Positions 32,409 to 44,240 of a stretch of DNA of 64,000 bases are shown here, in pieces (position 1 is the stretch's first letter; every line of letters starts with the position of its first letter). The stretch comes from Trichobilharzia regenti (Eukaryota; Platyhelminthes; Trematoda; Strigeidida; Schistosomatidae), in NCBI GenBank assembly GCA_944472135.2, contig OX235262.1:82558903-82622902 (forward strand), read 5' to 3'. Below the pieces are notes generated by a model that was given only the letters and a program-made list of their open reading frames with translations, did not search any database and was not told where the DNA came from. The translations under genes and the position numbers were made by a program.

Positions 32409-32790
32409 CCACTGATGTCCACCTCAGTGTGGTTATCCTCATTGAAGTACTAAGTGGAGCTGATTATATTGGACATTGTAAGGGTGTTCTCTGAGAACGC
32501 GTGGCTGAACACTACCCAGTTTGATTAATGCAAGGTGAGCATAGGACCTCGAAGTCTTCACTTAGGGAACATCTTCTGAAGTCACATCATTTGACCCCAC
32601 ATAATTTATCCTATAAAATTGTTTACGGGACCAAAAAGAACCCCTCCAAATGCTTAAGAAAGAATCATCTATCCAACGATTTTCCAGATTTTGTTATTAA
32701 TCTCAGTGGTTTTTCATGTACTAAATTACGAAATATGGACTTAAATATTATACATTTTGACAAATCCGGTTTCCCTTGATTGTATAATTT
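32404..32790 (+). pseudogene. PLE endonuclease start and 3' region (plus)
   Basis: DYIGHCKGVL, then RERVAEHYPV in an adjacent frame, marks the GIY-YIG domain at 32465-32520. It corresponds at DNA level to 31670-31790 in reverse orientation (GTCCACCTCAGTGTG in both). The frame downstream (32528-32779) has no clear PLE motif. Confidence 0.6.
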
Positions 32791-33824
32791 GCAATCTAAA
32801 TGTTAAATAAGATCTTTGCATGGTGTTTTTTGTATTTACACCTAATGGTTTGTGGTATGAAAGTAAGCTTAACTTCTGATTAATTCCATCTGTTATGCAA
32901 TCACCTCACAAAGTGAATCGACACGTGATGAGTTCTAATTTATAGCTGAGAATCTAGAAGACACTTACTAAAAGCTTTTCTAATGGATAGAAAAATGTTA
33001 AGACCACTTAAAATTGCAGAAAAAGTTATTTTCTGCAAAAATGTTTTCCTATCATCCATGAGCATCTTGTACTGAAACCACGAAGAATGTCGTACTGTAG
33101 TTAATTGATCTTGGAGTTGAAAAAGAAATATGATAAAAACCATTAACTATTCTTCTTTAGCGTTAAAATGTATAGTTTTTTAAAGTTGAAAGTACTTTTA
33201 TTTAATTTATCTTGGTACAATTTCTGAAATTCACTTTTTTGCACGACACAATATTCTTTTGATTCAGTTAGCACTCTTGAATTCTGTCTCCTAAATATAA
33301 TTCTGGAAATGGCGTCCTGCTTCTTCTGTTTCTTTTCATGTCAATAGTTTTAATTAGGAGCCTTCTATCCTAAAACACGTAATATTCTTTGTGAACTCTG
33401 TGGATCTTTATGCGTATTTATCACAAAAAATGGCAAAGAATTCGAAAGTCTTCCAGTTTTAACAAAATATAACATGATAACATCTAAATATGAAAGTATT
33501 TGAAGTAAAACATGGATGCTACAAAAATGTCGAGTACAGTGAGAGAACAATAATTTGTGCAGAATAAAATGACACCATCATTTATTTCGTGGGCTTCTCA
33601 CCAGCTGCTTACAGCGCAAAGACATTATTAAGTCTATGTACAGAAACAGTCTCAACATACTTGCTCAGAGAGTTCATTTTTAAACAAAAAGTTAATATAT
33701 GCATATAGTGGTAATGACAATAACAATCACATTATCCCAAACAATTATAATCACACAGAATGGGATTTTTTAGCGTTACATAATCAAATGAAAGAGAAGA
33801 TAAAAATATCCAGTTACCAGGACA
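32791..33824. other. AT-rich DNA, nothing recognised
   Basis: No recognisable feature. Confidence 0.3.
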
Positions 33825-34260
33825 AGGAAAGACTAATAACCGCTTCTTTCTTAAGGCATAAATCGGGTTTCACGCGCTTAATAGAGATTGCTTCGACAAA
33901 CTTAAGGAGAACTGAACTCTTTTGCCTGCTGGTAATTTTGAAGGATCTCGAGACGTCTACTTCATGACGCGCATGAAGGACATGTCTGATAGTGACACTG
34001 TTAAAAGTATTTGTTCCCTTGAGACATAGGCTTTTTAGTACATGTTCAGAAAATCGGAGGTTTACCAATCTTTCTGCTTTCCCGCAAATAAATGTAAATT
34101 TGTACACACAGAGTTAACATGAGAAGGGCATCTGTCGACTTTTGACTGCACCAAAGAGTAAGATGTCCGAAAGATTGGAACCAACTTATCGTTCAGGATC
34201 GATAGCTTTGAGAACATCTTTGAAAGTAAACATAATATGATTAGAATACCACCATAAGAA
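33825..34260 (-). pseudogene. PLE endonuclease fragment (minus)
   Basis: Minus strand. A first frame holds DRCPSHVNSVCTNL (family DRLPxxxxSxCVYKFTC). The second frame gives MYKFTFICGKAERLVNLRFS, with EHVLKSLCLKGTN, HARHEVDVSRSFK and KFVEAISIKRVKPDLCL..ISLSLSW. The YIG strand is shortened (ICGKAERL), but the basic and C-terminal blocks are clear. One frameshift near 34080 joins the two frames. Confidence 0.7.
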
Positions 34261-34734
34261 AATACAATAATAATCACCTTAATTTGAGCGTACATATTCT
34301 TTAATTAATTCTCTTGGTATTTGCAACCGACTCAGAGGGATGCTGTCAGTTAACTAATGTTAATAACTAAGTACACCAAAGAATAATTTAGCAATTGAAT
34401 ATCGTCATGATACTTTGAACAGTTAAGAGTTTGTTTATTCATGATTTAATATATACAAGTATTCATGCTGAGTTATATATGGGATTATAATGATGACTGA
34501 GATGATCATTTACATATCTTTCGAAGTATACTACTCAATTAATCTTCATACTCAATGAAAACTTTAGAAGTTCGGTAAAAAGGAATTAAAATAACCCAGT
34601 AAATTTAATATAAATCAGTTTATTTCTTGTTAAGTTTTAAATAGGGCATAGAAATTTTTATTTCAATGTTTATCCTAGCTTGCTGCCTACTATCATTGAT
34701 GATATTTCTTACTGTGAAGGACTGGATCATGCTT
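34261..34734. other. AT-rich DNA, nothing recognised
   Basis: No recognisable feature. Confidence 0.3.
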
Positions 34735-35560
34735 TAACAATAGGGAGAGAGAAGATAGGAATCCGTTGAAATGACGATAGGACGCTAGAAGATATAAACT
34801 TCACTGGTGATTTGTGTCTAGTAACACAGAACTTCGAAGACCTACAGACGAATACCAACAGTTTGGTAGAAGAAAAAAGAGAAGACAAGATTTCAAGTGA
34901 ACACAGAGAAGATGGAGGTGATCAATATAACCAGTCAATCAACAACAATAATCCTCAACCACCGTCAGCCGAAGAATCTTTAAAGAGGTCACTTCCTCCA
35001 CCTATCTAGGCGGCATCATTTCAATTATAGGTGAAGCGGATGAGGATTTCAAAGCAAGCCACAATTGGAAAAGTAAGACAGACCTTTATAATTTGGAAAT
35101 CAGTGTTGGAATCTAATGCAATCAATATAAATAACAAGATTTGGATTATCAGCACTGATGTCGAATCTGTGCTTCTGTATAGTTCACAAACTTGGCTTGC
35201 ACTTCGAGAAGGGCATTTTGAACAGGTTACAGAAATTCACCACCAGCTTTCTTCGCTCAGTATTGAAGATCAAATGGTCAGAATAGAATAAGAAACACAG
35301 AAGTGTGGAATTGGAACCAACCAACCAACCAACCAATAATCTATTGCTCACCGAATATTCGGAAGAAAATGGAGATGAATTGTATACATGCTGAAAAGAC
35401 CGTTGCGCGTCCGATGGTGACACAAAGGAGGTCCTGTGAAAGAGAGATGAAAGCTTATTGGCAAACGTGGAGTCAGCTAAACAGGAGAGCAGGGGACAAA
35501 CTGAAATGGGGAGTTGCTGTTGAAGCCCTATATTCCACTGAATTATTCAAGTTTCATGTG
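34735..35560 (+). mobile_element. RTE-type LINE, 3' third
   Basis: Plus strand begins at the box C region: LEDINFTGDLCLVTQNFEDL, where FADDL has become FTGDL, so the catalytic pair is lost. EREDK-like linker, ..VLLYSSQTW (family LYGSETW) at 35165-35195, EIHHQLSSLSIEDQMVRIE and the tail WGVAVEALYST at 35505-35535 follow. Several frameshifts separate these. An AACC tandem run lies at 35320-35337. The 3' end lacks the usual AAT repeat. Confidence 0.8.
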
Positions 35561-35744
35561 TAGTGATAGCTTTAGTTACTTAATTCTACTAATCTAGCCA
35601 AAGAGTTAGATATCATAATTAGACATTACATTGCATACACTATTTATAATGTTAAGTTTGATATCAAATATCATAAAGCAAGGTATTTTACTTTAGTTTC
35701 CGCAGCCAAGACTACTTGAACCTTTATATTTATTATTATATTAA

Positions 35745-36360
35745 TTATTTCCTTTAATTCCTAGAGGAGCATAGGGCTTCAGCAGAGCATCTCCATTGCA
35801 TTCGGTTTTCTGTCAACTTTTTCATCCCGCTCCAAGTCTGCCCACATGTTCTCATCTCTTCACATGACCTCATCTAAGTCAACCTTGCACTGACGATCAA
35901 CTCGCCGCTTCCCTTTCGGGTTCCACTCGAGCAATGGCTTGTCTAGTGATGTCACTTGACGGTTTCCTTAGTGTTTGGCCAATCCATCTCCATTTCTTCC
36001 TGCCTATTTGTTTCACAATCGGTTCCTGGTTTGTTCGCTGCAAGAAATCCCTGTTGTTTATCTTTTCTGGCCGGCCATCCGATTTGAGTACTGAGCGAAG
36101 AAAACTGTCAATGATGGTCTGTAGTTTGTTCGAGATGCTCTTTATGACGCGCAATGCAAGTTTCTGATCCGTTTAGTAGCACTGACTGACTTCACATTGG
36201 AGTTGAAGACCCGGATCTTATTTTTGATGATGAATGCTGTTGACTTCCACACAGACTTGAGAGTATTGAAAGCTTGTCATGCTTTTCCGATTCTGGCTTT
36301 GATATCCTCGTCAGCTCCGCTTGTAGTTGAAACGATGCTTCCCAGGTAGGTACGCCAGGA
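35745..36360 (-). mobile_element. RTE-type LINE, thumb to 3' end (minus)
   Basis: Minus strand: YLGSIVSTTSGADEDIKA near 36300-36350, AFNTLKSVWKSTAFIIKNKI, SVLLNGSET, then LQTIIDSFLRSVLKSDGRPE and KWRWIGQTLRKPSSDITRQA. The 3' end complement GAAGCCCTATGCTCCTCTAG is followed by AAT repeats. It supplies the segment missing from the 28.2-kb copy. At its 5' side it is joined to a SINE-C scrap. Confidence 0.8.
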
Positions 36361-36365
36361 GACTC

Positions 36366-36430
36366 ATCGCGCTGAAGTTTCTGTAGCAACTTTGTTTACA
36401 GGGTGAAGTTGCTAGCCCCACACCTGAGAA
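36366..36430 (-). mobile_element. SINE-C scrap
   Basis: TGAAGTTTCTGTAGCAAC, then TTTACAGGGTGAAGTTGCTA, matches the middle of minus-strand SINE-C copies. It is truncated at both ends and fused to the LINE. Confidence 0.55.
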
Positions 36431-37162
36431 AGGAATTATAACATTAAGTTATAGTTTAGAGAGAAGCGACCTTGTGGGTTGCTCCCCTTAAAACTGGAAA
36501 ACAAACCAAGGATTAAAACAATCAGAACAACACCAGCAAAAGGAAAATAATTCACAGCAAAGGGCAAAAGGCGACAACAACAATAAAAAATGTCCCAGTT
36601 TAGCACAGTTAACTAAAATGATACCAAAATCATAGAATCAGTGACTTGGGCCAACTTGAACATATAAATCCAACAATATATACAATTACTGGTATGTGTT
36701 AGTGTTAAAAAGTCACAAAATGCCAGACTAGTTAGTTGTAGATATTAATAGTCAACAAGATTATATCTACAAGTTAAGTGTTCGAAAGTAAACGGATTGC
36801 AATAATTTCTAAAAATTCGTGGTCAGAAACACTAGAGAAATGAGAGTTTTATGTAACTACGCAATTATTTAAATGTAATCATTATTTATACTGTTAAGTT
36901 TGATATCAAATATCATGAAAGAAAGTATTTCATTCCAGTTTCCGCAGCTTCAACTACTTGAACCTTTAAAGAAACGAAACTAAAGTGTTAAAGTGAAACA
37001 AATCCATGTTTGTGCAGAATTTAAACCAATAATCCCCGGATTATTGACGTTATGCTTAGCTAAGTGAGCTACTTGGCTCATATGCCAAACATAGCTTAAG
37101 CTATAAAAACCCTCAGCTTTAACGTCTTATGAAACGACTGTTTAGATATATACTTGTAGCAG
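36431..37162. other. AT-rich DNA, short duplicated segment
   Basis: 36885-36965 (TTTATACTGTTAAGTTTGAT..CTACTTGAACCTTTA) repeats 35640-35725 with few changes. No gene recognised. Confidence 0.4.
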
Positions 37163-37290
37163 TTTTGGTAAATCGTCTAGTTCTCCTTTGAAGCCTACTA
37201 AATGGGAAAGAGTTATCCCTGTTAGGACCAGTTTGAGAGAGGGAATTCTCGATGAGGAGAATTTAATAAGTCATTATCAGTTGGGTAACT
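37163..37290 (+). other. Candidate coding exon, unassigned
   Basis: After an acceptor-like TTGTAGCAG the plus frame reads FGKSSSSPLKPTKWERVIPV, then RTSLREGILDEENLISHYQL and GNLV, with a donor-like GGTAAG at about 37290. The open frame continues to 37457 if unspliced. Composition is more protein-like than neighbouring frames and no mobile-element motif is visible. I do not recognise the protein. Chance remains possible. Confidence 0.25.
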
Positions 37291-37459
37291 TGGTTGGTAA
37301 GGAGTTGGCTAGATCATTTATAAGCTACATATCAGAAAATCTTCCAAAAACCGTTATAATTTTGACTTTAGCCAATGCCACATCATACTTATTTCAATAC
37401 TTTGTACAATTTAATCGGCATGGGCGACACATCTCCCTTATACTGCTACCTAAATGAAT

Positions 37460-38140
37460 CCGTTATTTGCTGGCAAATTCTAACTAAAATACAGTTTGTC
37501 ATTTAGTCCACTTTTAATCCGTCTTTATCACAAACTGTTTCAAGATAAAAGGGAATAATTAGAAAAAATGACAAATTAGCTGTAATAAGATTCCTGTTAA
37601 ATTTATTTAATGGTGCATAAACACATTCTACCTCTAATTTGATATGTTTTTTTATATATTTAAAGGTTATTCTAACTTTTTTATGCATAAACTGAAAGTG
37701 CAAATGGGTGATTATTGTGAATACATTTAGGAAAACTACGATAAAAATTTTAAAACGAAAACATTCCATAACAGATGGAAAACTTCTCAGGCAAATATTT
37801 TTTTAACATACTATTTCCCAGAATTTAAAGCAAAGTACTTTGCCTAAATAATTTCTTGGTTTTCAAATTCTTTTTGACCAAAAGAATGCTATGTACTGAA
37901 ACTAGTTCTGCAAATAAGAGTTTCACTGAAAACTTACTTGCAAAGTGAATAGAAATGTGTACAATATCACTCTGAGTAGACAACGGATAAAGACTAAACT
38001 ATTGGTTTCACACAGGTGCATAACTTAATTGCGAAATAATTTGCCAAAATGGGGGAAGAGTGAACATAATTTATGCTTGAGAATCAGCAAATCTATCAAG
38101 CAGATAAGTGGACAAATTAGGAGACAAATTTATAATTTAG
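37460..38140. other. AT-rich DNA, nothing recognised
   Basis: No recognisable feature. Confidence 0.3.
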
Positions 38141-38141
38141 T

Positions 38142-38354
38142 TCTTTGAGTTCCTAATGGAACGAACGGCTTCAGTCTCGAAATTTGAAGTTTCACTAGAG
38201 GTGTTTTCACAGGGTGACGTTGCTACCTTGATTTTCAACCTTCCTTCTTCACTGTTTACTACAAATCATAGGAGGTTTAGGAGTGTGTCAGTGAGCATCA
38301 AACTCGGAACACCCGTGTGGTTGATAAGCATTCTACCAGTGAATCACCGACACA
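38142..38354 (-). mobile_element. SINE-C copy, worn (minus)
   Basis: The left edge is the complement of the shared 3' end (GAGTTCCTAATGGAACGAAC). The right edge is the tRNA-like head complement (CATTCTACCAGTGAATCACC). The B box is damaged. Confidence 0.7.
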
Positions 38355-39334
38355 AAGTTTAATGTACTTATGTAGACTTACAAGCTTGTGCCTTTTACCC
38401 AGAGATTATTGATAGCAACAAAAAAGGATGGTATTTGCTAGTGCAATGAGAACATTAGTCAAAGTACAGCTTGAACTTTAAACTGTGTTGATAAAGAGCG
38501 GCTAAATTTTAAATAAACAAAACACAAATGAGGAGAGTTCAAGTTACGTACTATCACTACAGACATTTTTACTTTATTCTTTCTTTGAACAAATAGCCTT
38601 ATCAAACAAGCCTGAATAAATCCAAGGTATATTCTTTAGCACTTGTGTTAAACTTAACCTCAGTGATGACTTCATCTTTCATGCAATTACACATTATTAC
38701 CCTGAGTTACTGATAGCATTCCTTTTCTTATAGATATCATTGGCTAGCAGTGTTTTTAGTGTGACAGAAGAAAACTATCTTTCAGCCCCTAAAATGTTCT
38801 TACTTTGACATGTACAGTGAAACTTGTAGATCCTTTCTAAACTGATATAACACACATGTTCAGTGACCTGAGCATTTCTTCATAGACTATAAGACACACT
38901 ATAGGTCTTGCATACAACCATTGTGTCTATGAGCATTTTACTAGTCCATTTGTCTCCCTTTCAACTGATGAGCTTAACGCCTAGATCCTTAGAAAAAGTC
39001 TTATTAATATTGATTTCATTCTAAATTTACTGACTCGGACCTTACAATCTATCTCTTCCCAGACTTTTTGTAAGTCTTGTATTTAAGTGTTTCTAGAAAT
39101 CTGTTAAGTTAAACTAGGAATGCTACTCCCTCCTCCAGATTTGTTCTAAAGTATTTCCATCAGTTTTTATTTGCAGTTTATTTATCGAAATATAGAAGCC
39201 TTTGGGTACTTGACATTTATCCATTGTGAAGGTCAACAGAAATAACGTTGAATTTCCTTTTTTCTATGATATGTCTTCTTCTGTATCAAAGATATCACTT
39301 TCAACAGTTAGTTTGCAAGAATTCTTTTTGTTTC
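38355..39334. other. AT-rich DNA, nothing recognised
   Basis: No recognisable feature. Confidence 0.3.
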
Positions 39335-39540
39335 AGGTTAGGCCACGGATTGGTATCAGTTGGAGAACTTTTGAAAGTCAGGGAGCACTCGACAGCCGTT
39401 TAGTCCTAGTTTGGGACTCATCGGTAGTATGCATTTCCTGGGTTTCGAACCCATGACCTTCTGGTTACAAGCCACTGGGACCTAATTTATTGGCCCATGA
39501 ATTCTAATTTCTCCAATTCGGGATTTTAGCGAGAAGACTA
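39335..39540 (-). mobile_element. SINE-A copy (minus)
   Basis: Tail complement CCACGGATTGGTATCAGTTG, hammerhead region 39385-39435 (CCGAUGA, stem II GUCC/GGAC perfect, UAAA in place of GAAA), B box complement GGGTTTCGAACCC, head partly deleted, leader CATGAATTCTAATTTC complement. Two core changes make the ribozyme inactive. Confidence 0.75.
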
Positions 39541-39730
39541 ACCAATGTCATCGGTGGAACATCCATCCTCACACTTGACTGGATAGACCCAACTGGCCAC
39601 GACCTCCCACTAGAACTTCAGCCAACTTCGTCCCATGGCCAGTCACTAGAGAGCATCAGATTAATTTCCGAGAATTAGTTTGAAGGGATTCAATTTGTTT
39701 CAGGTTGGACCACGGGTTGATATCGTTTCT
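39541..39730 (-). repeat. SINE-A-linked segment ending in a second tail
   Basis: 39541-39655 is less AT-rich and continues 5' of the leader. 39657-39720 is another complement of the SINE-A tail (GAATTAGTTTGAAGGGATTC). Similar inverted tails precede the copies at 15.6, 16.2 and 59.1 kb, so a longer SINE-A form may have ends related as inverted repeats. Confidence 0.45.
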
Positions 39731-40210
39731 TTGTAAAATAATGAATTCAACTTGAACAATTTACGCAAACAAATATCAGCGTATCGGAAATCAAATAATT
39801 TTAACATTTACTTAGACATTTCCATTTGGGCCATTTTAAGAAAGCAGTTAAAACCAAGACACAAAACTCGGGCCTTGATTCATTCCTTTATAATGTTTAA
39901 AAAACCTCGAAATAAAAGTCAGAATTATTTCATTTAAAGTACACTATAACTGATAGTGAGATTTATATACTGTTTCCTTGGATCTGCATTTTTTGGGGCT
40001 AAATCTTTATCTTGCTTCATATAATTCAACTTAATGTGGACTTGTTATTCCTTCGGATATTTATAGTGGAATAATTGCTAGGAAAATGTCTGTCGAACCA
40101 TTTAATTACAATATTTATACTCATTTCTATGTTTCAACTAACTCTGTAATTATTATTCGTTTTTCTCCTTGACTCTGTGTCAGTGTTCTTGAATTTGCAT
40201 ATCGTACGTT

Positions 40211-40519
40211 TGTAAAAACAGAAGACAAGGGTCAGGCAATAGATCGTTTTTATTACGGAAATCAACACGTATTTATATAAATTTCACATACATTATTATA
40301 GCCTGGTCAAGTAGACAAACGCAGGCTTCTGATTAGTCGTTTTCGAGTTCCTTGGAAAGTGGAGCCATCTATTTGCGAATCATATTTGCCCACGTTTAAG
40401 TTTGCTGTGATTGGTTGTTGAAACAGCCTTGTTCATATTTTCTCACGGCCCATATTAGTGACCTAGACATTGACGTAGATTAATGTCAGCCAATTGGCTA
40501 GCAGGCTGCTCTCACCACA
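40211..40519 (-). mobile_element. Solo LTR (family 1)
   Basis: A 309-bp unit bounded by TGTAAAAACA and CTCACCACA, in reverse orientation to the copy at 57682. The 4-bp direct repeat CGTT flanks it (40207-40210, 40520-40523). It shares GAAGACAAGG, CGTATTTATATA and GCCCATATTAGTGACC with the other two copies. No internal coding region or second LTR is nearby, so this is a recombination-derived solo LTR. Confidence 0.85.
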
Positions 40520-40789
40520 CGTTGACTTGTTCCTTATTGTATGTCTTTGTTACTGTTTAATCGCTAGCTTTAGTGCTTATTCTTGTGATAGTCTTATGAT
40601 ATTGTTAATGTGTTGTTTGGCAACCTCGATTTTGTTTGAGCAAATCAAGGTCTTCCTGACTATGAACTGTCAGCAAGAATCAAGTCGTATGATTCTTATG
40701 AACAGAATTTCGATCCCACTTTGCTGGGAACTTTGTACTTGATTCTTGGTTACTTTTTATAGCTGAATTTTAGCTAACTAATTTCTTTC

Positions 40790-41255
40790 AACTTCTATAC
40801 GAATCAGAAGCTTGGCGGGTCACAAAGAATATTTCTAACAGGCTATTGCAAACCTTCATCAACAACCAACTGTCTTCACTCTATACTGAAGATCAGATGG
40901 CCGGGCCGGGAAGAATCACCAACAAGAAACTATGGGAACAAACAAACAAAGCAAGAACCAATCTCCAACCAACAAATATGCAGGAGAAAGTGAAGATGGA
41001 TTGAACACTCCCTGAGGAGGCCGCTGCGTGACGTCGGGCGCGCGTCAGGCCATTGCTCGAGTGGAACCAGGCCGAAAGGGAAGCGGCGAGTGGGACGTCA
41101 GCGCAAGGGTGACATGGAGGGGATCGTGTGAAGAGGAGTTGAAACAGTATGAACTAACATAGATGCCGGTGAAAAGGACAGTAGAAGACAGAAGCAAATG
41201 GAGAAATGCAGTTGAAGCCCTATGTTCCACTAGGAACCCAAGGGAATAATAATGA
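40790..41255 (+). mobile_element. RTE-type LINE, 3' end (plus)
   Basis: It starts near LYESEAWRVTKNI (family LYGSETWR) and holds the INNQLSSLYTEDQM segment. A more GC-rich stretch with GTTCCACTCGAG complement (codes RQAIARVEPGRKGKRRVG-like residues) follows, then EDRSKWRNAVEALCSTRNPRE. The 3' end GAAGCCCTATGTTCCACTAG is followed by AATAATAATGATAA. A few indels break the frame. Confidence 0.8.
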
Positions 41256-41434
41256 TAAAAATTTCTTTCAACAATACTTGTTCTCCACTTAACTATCCGG
41301 ACTGTATAGCTGCTTACAGGCACTGTTGAGGTAATTTTGAGTTTTTGATGTCATTATTGTTAAATAGGTTCACACATAGATTCTGTCACAATTAAACGTC
41401 TTATTACTGAATTTGGGGTGCTTTGTAACTGTTC

Positions 41435-41745
41435 ATGTCTCAAAAAAGCCTTGTTAGTTATAGGGTTGGACGAAGAGATCGGTTTTCTGAGTTCAGATCA
41501 CAGCGAGTCGGTTTCGATCTTTACAATATTGTCGAATATTTCAAGCGAATTATCCATCTTATTTGCATTATTATGAATCGCGAAAAAATTCGCACCATAG
41601 ATGATGTCTGCTTTACATTTTATGGAGCTAATATATCCCGATGTTTACGAGTGAAGAGAAGTAATACTATACTATACTTGAAAAAGTCAAACATCCTAAC
41701 CTCGTTTTATCAAGAGACATATCACGAAAAGTCTTCAGTTAGCTG
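41435..41745 (+). other. Candidate coding exon, unassigned
   Basis: An ATG-started open frame of 103 codons ends at a consensus donor (CTG, then GTAAGTAG at 41746). It includes DRFSEFRSQRVGFDLYNIVE and REKIRTIDDVCFTFYGANIS. It matches no element family seen in this window. It could be the first coding exon of a plus-strand gene, but no partner exon is established, and I do not recognise the protein. Confidence 0.25.
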
Positions 41746-41749
41746 GTAA

Positions 41750-43179
41750 GTAGTTTTTGAATTTACTAGTTAAATTAAAATATAAAATAACCTTCAAAAA
41801 AATAAATTTGTGACCTTCAGACTATCGTTAAGCTAAATCTCTTGCCTATTTTAAACATTAAAAAACGTTTCCAATTTAGTTTGTATACGTTACTACCATC
41901 GTTTATCTTAAATTGCCTCTGATTTTTTGTCTTCAAAATGTAAGCAAAAAAACACACTTTTTGTTTAAACAGTTTTCTAAATGAATTTCTTAAGAAGTAG
42001 TTACGTACTTCAGTTTCGTGTCTTTAGTACAGATATTATTGTGTTTCAGTTAGTTAATCGGATGTGCATACGTGTATTACAGTTAGTGGTTGTAGTGATA
42101 AAAATCGTCTAAATTTAGCTTATGTGTGATTGCTTACTAATCTGTCATTAATTTAGCATCCTTTTATTTGTTTTTTCAAATGTTCTAATCCCGTATTCGA
42201 TTGACAGTGAAACTTGGAACGGTACAGAACTGACAATTTGACAGTGAAAAACTAAAAATTCGAATTCTTAATCTATATAAAGGAAGCAATGCTTGATGAT
42301 AAAATATTTGAGAATATGTGGTCTATCTATAAATGTAAACTGTTATTTGGATCTTAGAAGATAGAAGCGTTTACGAAAAAGCATTCAGTCTATTATAATC
42401 CAAGCCAAAATTTTGCTTTCATAAAACATATGTGATATAATAATGATTAGACGAAATAAGTGGAAAATCTGATTCGCCTTTTAGCTTTTCGTGACAGTGT
42501 TGCGAACAATTTGTGCTCCTTGACGAGTGACGATTTTTTCTTTCCAAGCCATCAACAGCCGAGTATCGTGATATCTATTTTAAGTCTGTTATTTCAACAA
42601 AGTTCAGCGAAGAGTCTCTTTTCGGCGAATTGACTCACTTAGCTGTACAACCGCATTTATACATAATTATTTTGTGTGTGTGTGTGTTCATTAGGAATGT
42701 CAAATAAAAATAATATAAAAATTAGTTAGGGATACTGTCTACGTGATCAAAATGTTTCTAAATTGTGATGAATAATCAAAATTTTAGCTAGGTGGGCGAA
42801 GATTGTTAAGTATTAACAGGGTTGCGTATTATGGAATAGAATGTTAATGGAAACACTTGCTCAAAAAGTTCTATAATAAGTCAGATTGTCTCTCTGGTTT
42901 TTGCTTCAGTTGTAAATTTGATGTCTGGGTGGTAGCTACCACAAATTAAGTTTAAACTAGGAGACCTTTAGGCAAAATCTCAGGTAGAGAGATGTAATAA
43001 CAGAGTTCCTTTCAGATGTATTAGTTTCGACAACTTAATGGGTAGTTTCAGAATTTTAACTTCAACACACAGCCTATAATCATGCATAGACGTGGTCATA
43101 CTATTTCTGTAAACACTTACGTTTCGTGATGAAGTTATTTAAAACTGTCGGACGTAAGAGGTATATTTATCTGAAGTAA
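41750..43179. other. AT-rich DNA with one dispersed repeat
   Basis: 42600-42662 matches the GTTCAGCGAAG-type repeat (AGTTCAGCGAAGAGTCTCTT, later TTAGCTGTACAACCGC). A TG run lies at 42672-42690. Otherwise no feature. Confidence 0.4.
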
Positions 43180-43800
43180 CACACATTACTGCAGCAGTAA
43201 TAGCTGGATTACGTTTCAGTCAAAAATTATTGCTTATAATCATATATTTTCGCTCTCACGACTTCATAATCTGTCTTAAATATTTTCTCCTTCCCTTCCT
43301 CCAGTTTACCCTTGTATTTTGTTGTTACTTTCCATATCTACGGTCAAGCATTGCATCATTTCGACTGCACGTCTATGGGATTGAATCGATGGGTAAAAGA
43401 TTCAGTGATTAATCTCTCTCTCCACCTAACTATATTTCTTTTTAATGGTTTCACCCTGTCCCACCTTATTTTTTGATTACATGCAAATGAATTCAATGCA
43501 ATAGCTAGGGATTTTTCTAAGTTACTTAACTTATCAGGATCAATCATTATAGGTCTAGTTAAAGTTTTGTGTTCCAGTAATCTAGCTATAACTGATCTAC
43601 TAGTTTGACCTATGTAATACACCTCAAAGCTATTTTGTGGCATTTGGTAAATTATTACTTTTCCTAGCTGGATCCATTGGCTCCTTAAGTCAACAAAGTT
43701 TATCTCTGAGAGAGTTGATTGGTTTAAATCTCACCTTAATTCTAGCCTCATTAGCATGATTCTTAGGACGAACTGTAATTATATTCAATAAGGAATTCAA
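43180..43800 (-). mobile_element. PLE copy with GIY-YIG domain (minus)
   Basis: A partial terminal repeat (43200-43275: AAATTATTGCTTATAATCAT) is followed by the C-terminal region and the endonuclease. Minus frame 43356-43643: VYYIGQTSRSVIARLLEHKT keeps Y, R and H of the active site; LSNLEKSLAIALNSFACNQK and RWRERLITESFTHRF follow. Upstream (43643-43800) RFKPINSLRDKLC is in an adjacent frame. Same subfamily as the 55-kb copy. No reverse transcriptase. Confidence 0.8.
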
Positions 43801-44135
43801 CGCAGTTAGTCAGTCGCTGGTATTGCATTCTCTGAAGTGATTTATTTATGTGGTCTACAGGATGGTCCAGCATCTTACTGAATGTAGTCACTAGTTTTCT
43901 ATGGCTTTAAACATTATTTCTGCGTCCCATACATGATCTAGGGTACCACACTTTGGCGAGAGTCATATCAGTAATTATTCACTTTTTATTCCCTCACATA
44001 AATTTAGTTTTGACACTTCACTGCCTCTTTTACTTCTGTGTTCATTTTTGTAGATTTAAGTTGATCAGATATTTTTCAAACCATTTACTCATTACCAATA
44101 TTTTTCTTCTTATTTCCACTCATGACGACATGCGT
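43801..44135. other. AT-rich DNA, nothing recognised
   Basis: No feature recognised left of the SINE-B piece. Confidence 0.3.
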
Positions 44136-44240
44136 TCCTTCATGGTTGCAGATAGCCTTGATGAGGAGTGCCAACTAGCACGAAACCTAGGTCCAAGGCT
44201 TCCTACGGATCGCCTCCAACTATATAATATCATCAAGTTC
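44136..44240 (+). mobile_element. SINE-B fragment with hammerhead region
   Basis: It starts at GTTCCTTCATGGTTGCAG and ends at ATATAATATCATC. Stem I GCCUUG/CAAGGC, stem II GUGC/GCAC, GAAA, ACCUAGGU and GUC (44155-44200) are all perfect. The CUGAUGA segment reads AUGAGGA, so it is a well-paired but core-mutated ribozyme. The tRNA-like head is absent. Confidence 0.75.

Noticed and set aside
41045..41323. Minus-strand open frame of 92 codons
   Set aside because: It is antisense to a clear RTE LINE 3' end, so it is a shadow frame.
42672..42690. Short TG run as a regulatory Z-DNA site
   Set aside because: It is only about nine units in intergenic DNA with no gene nearby; treated as a plain microsatellite.
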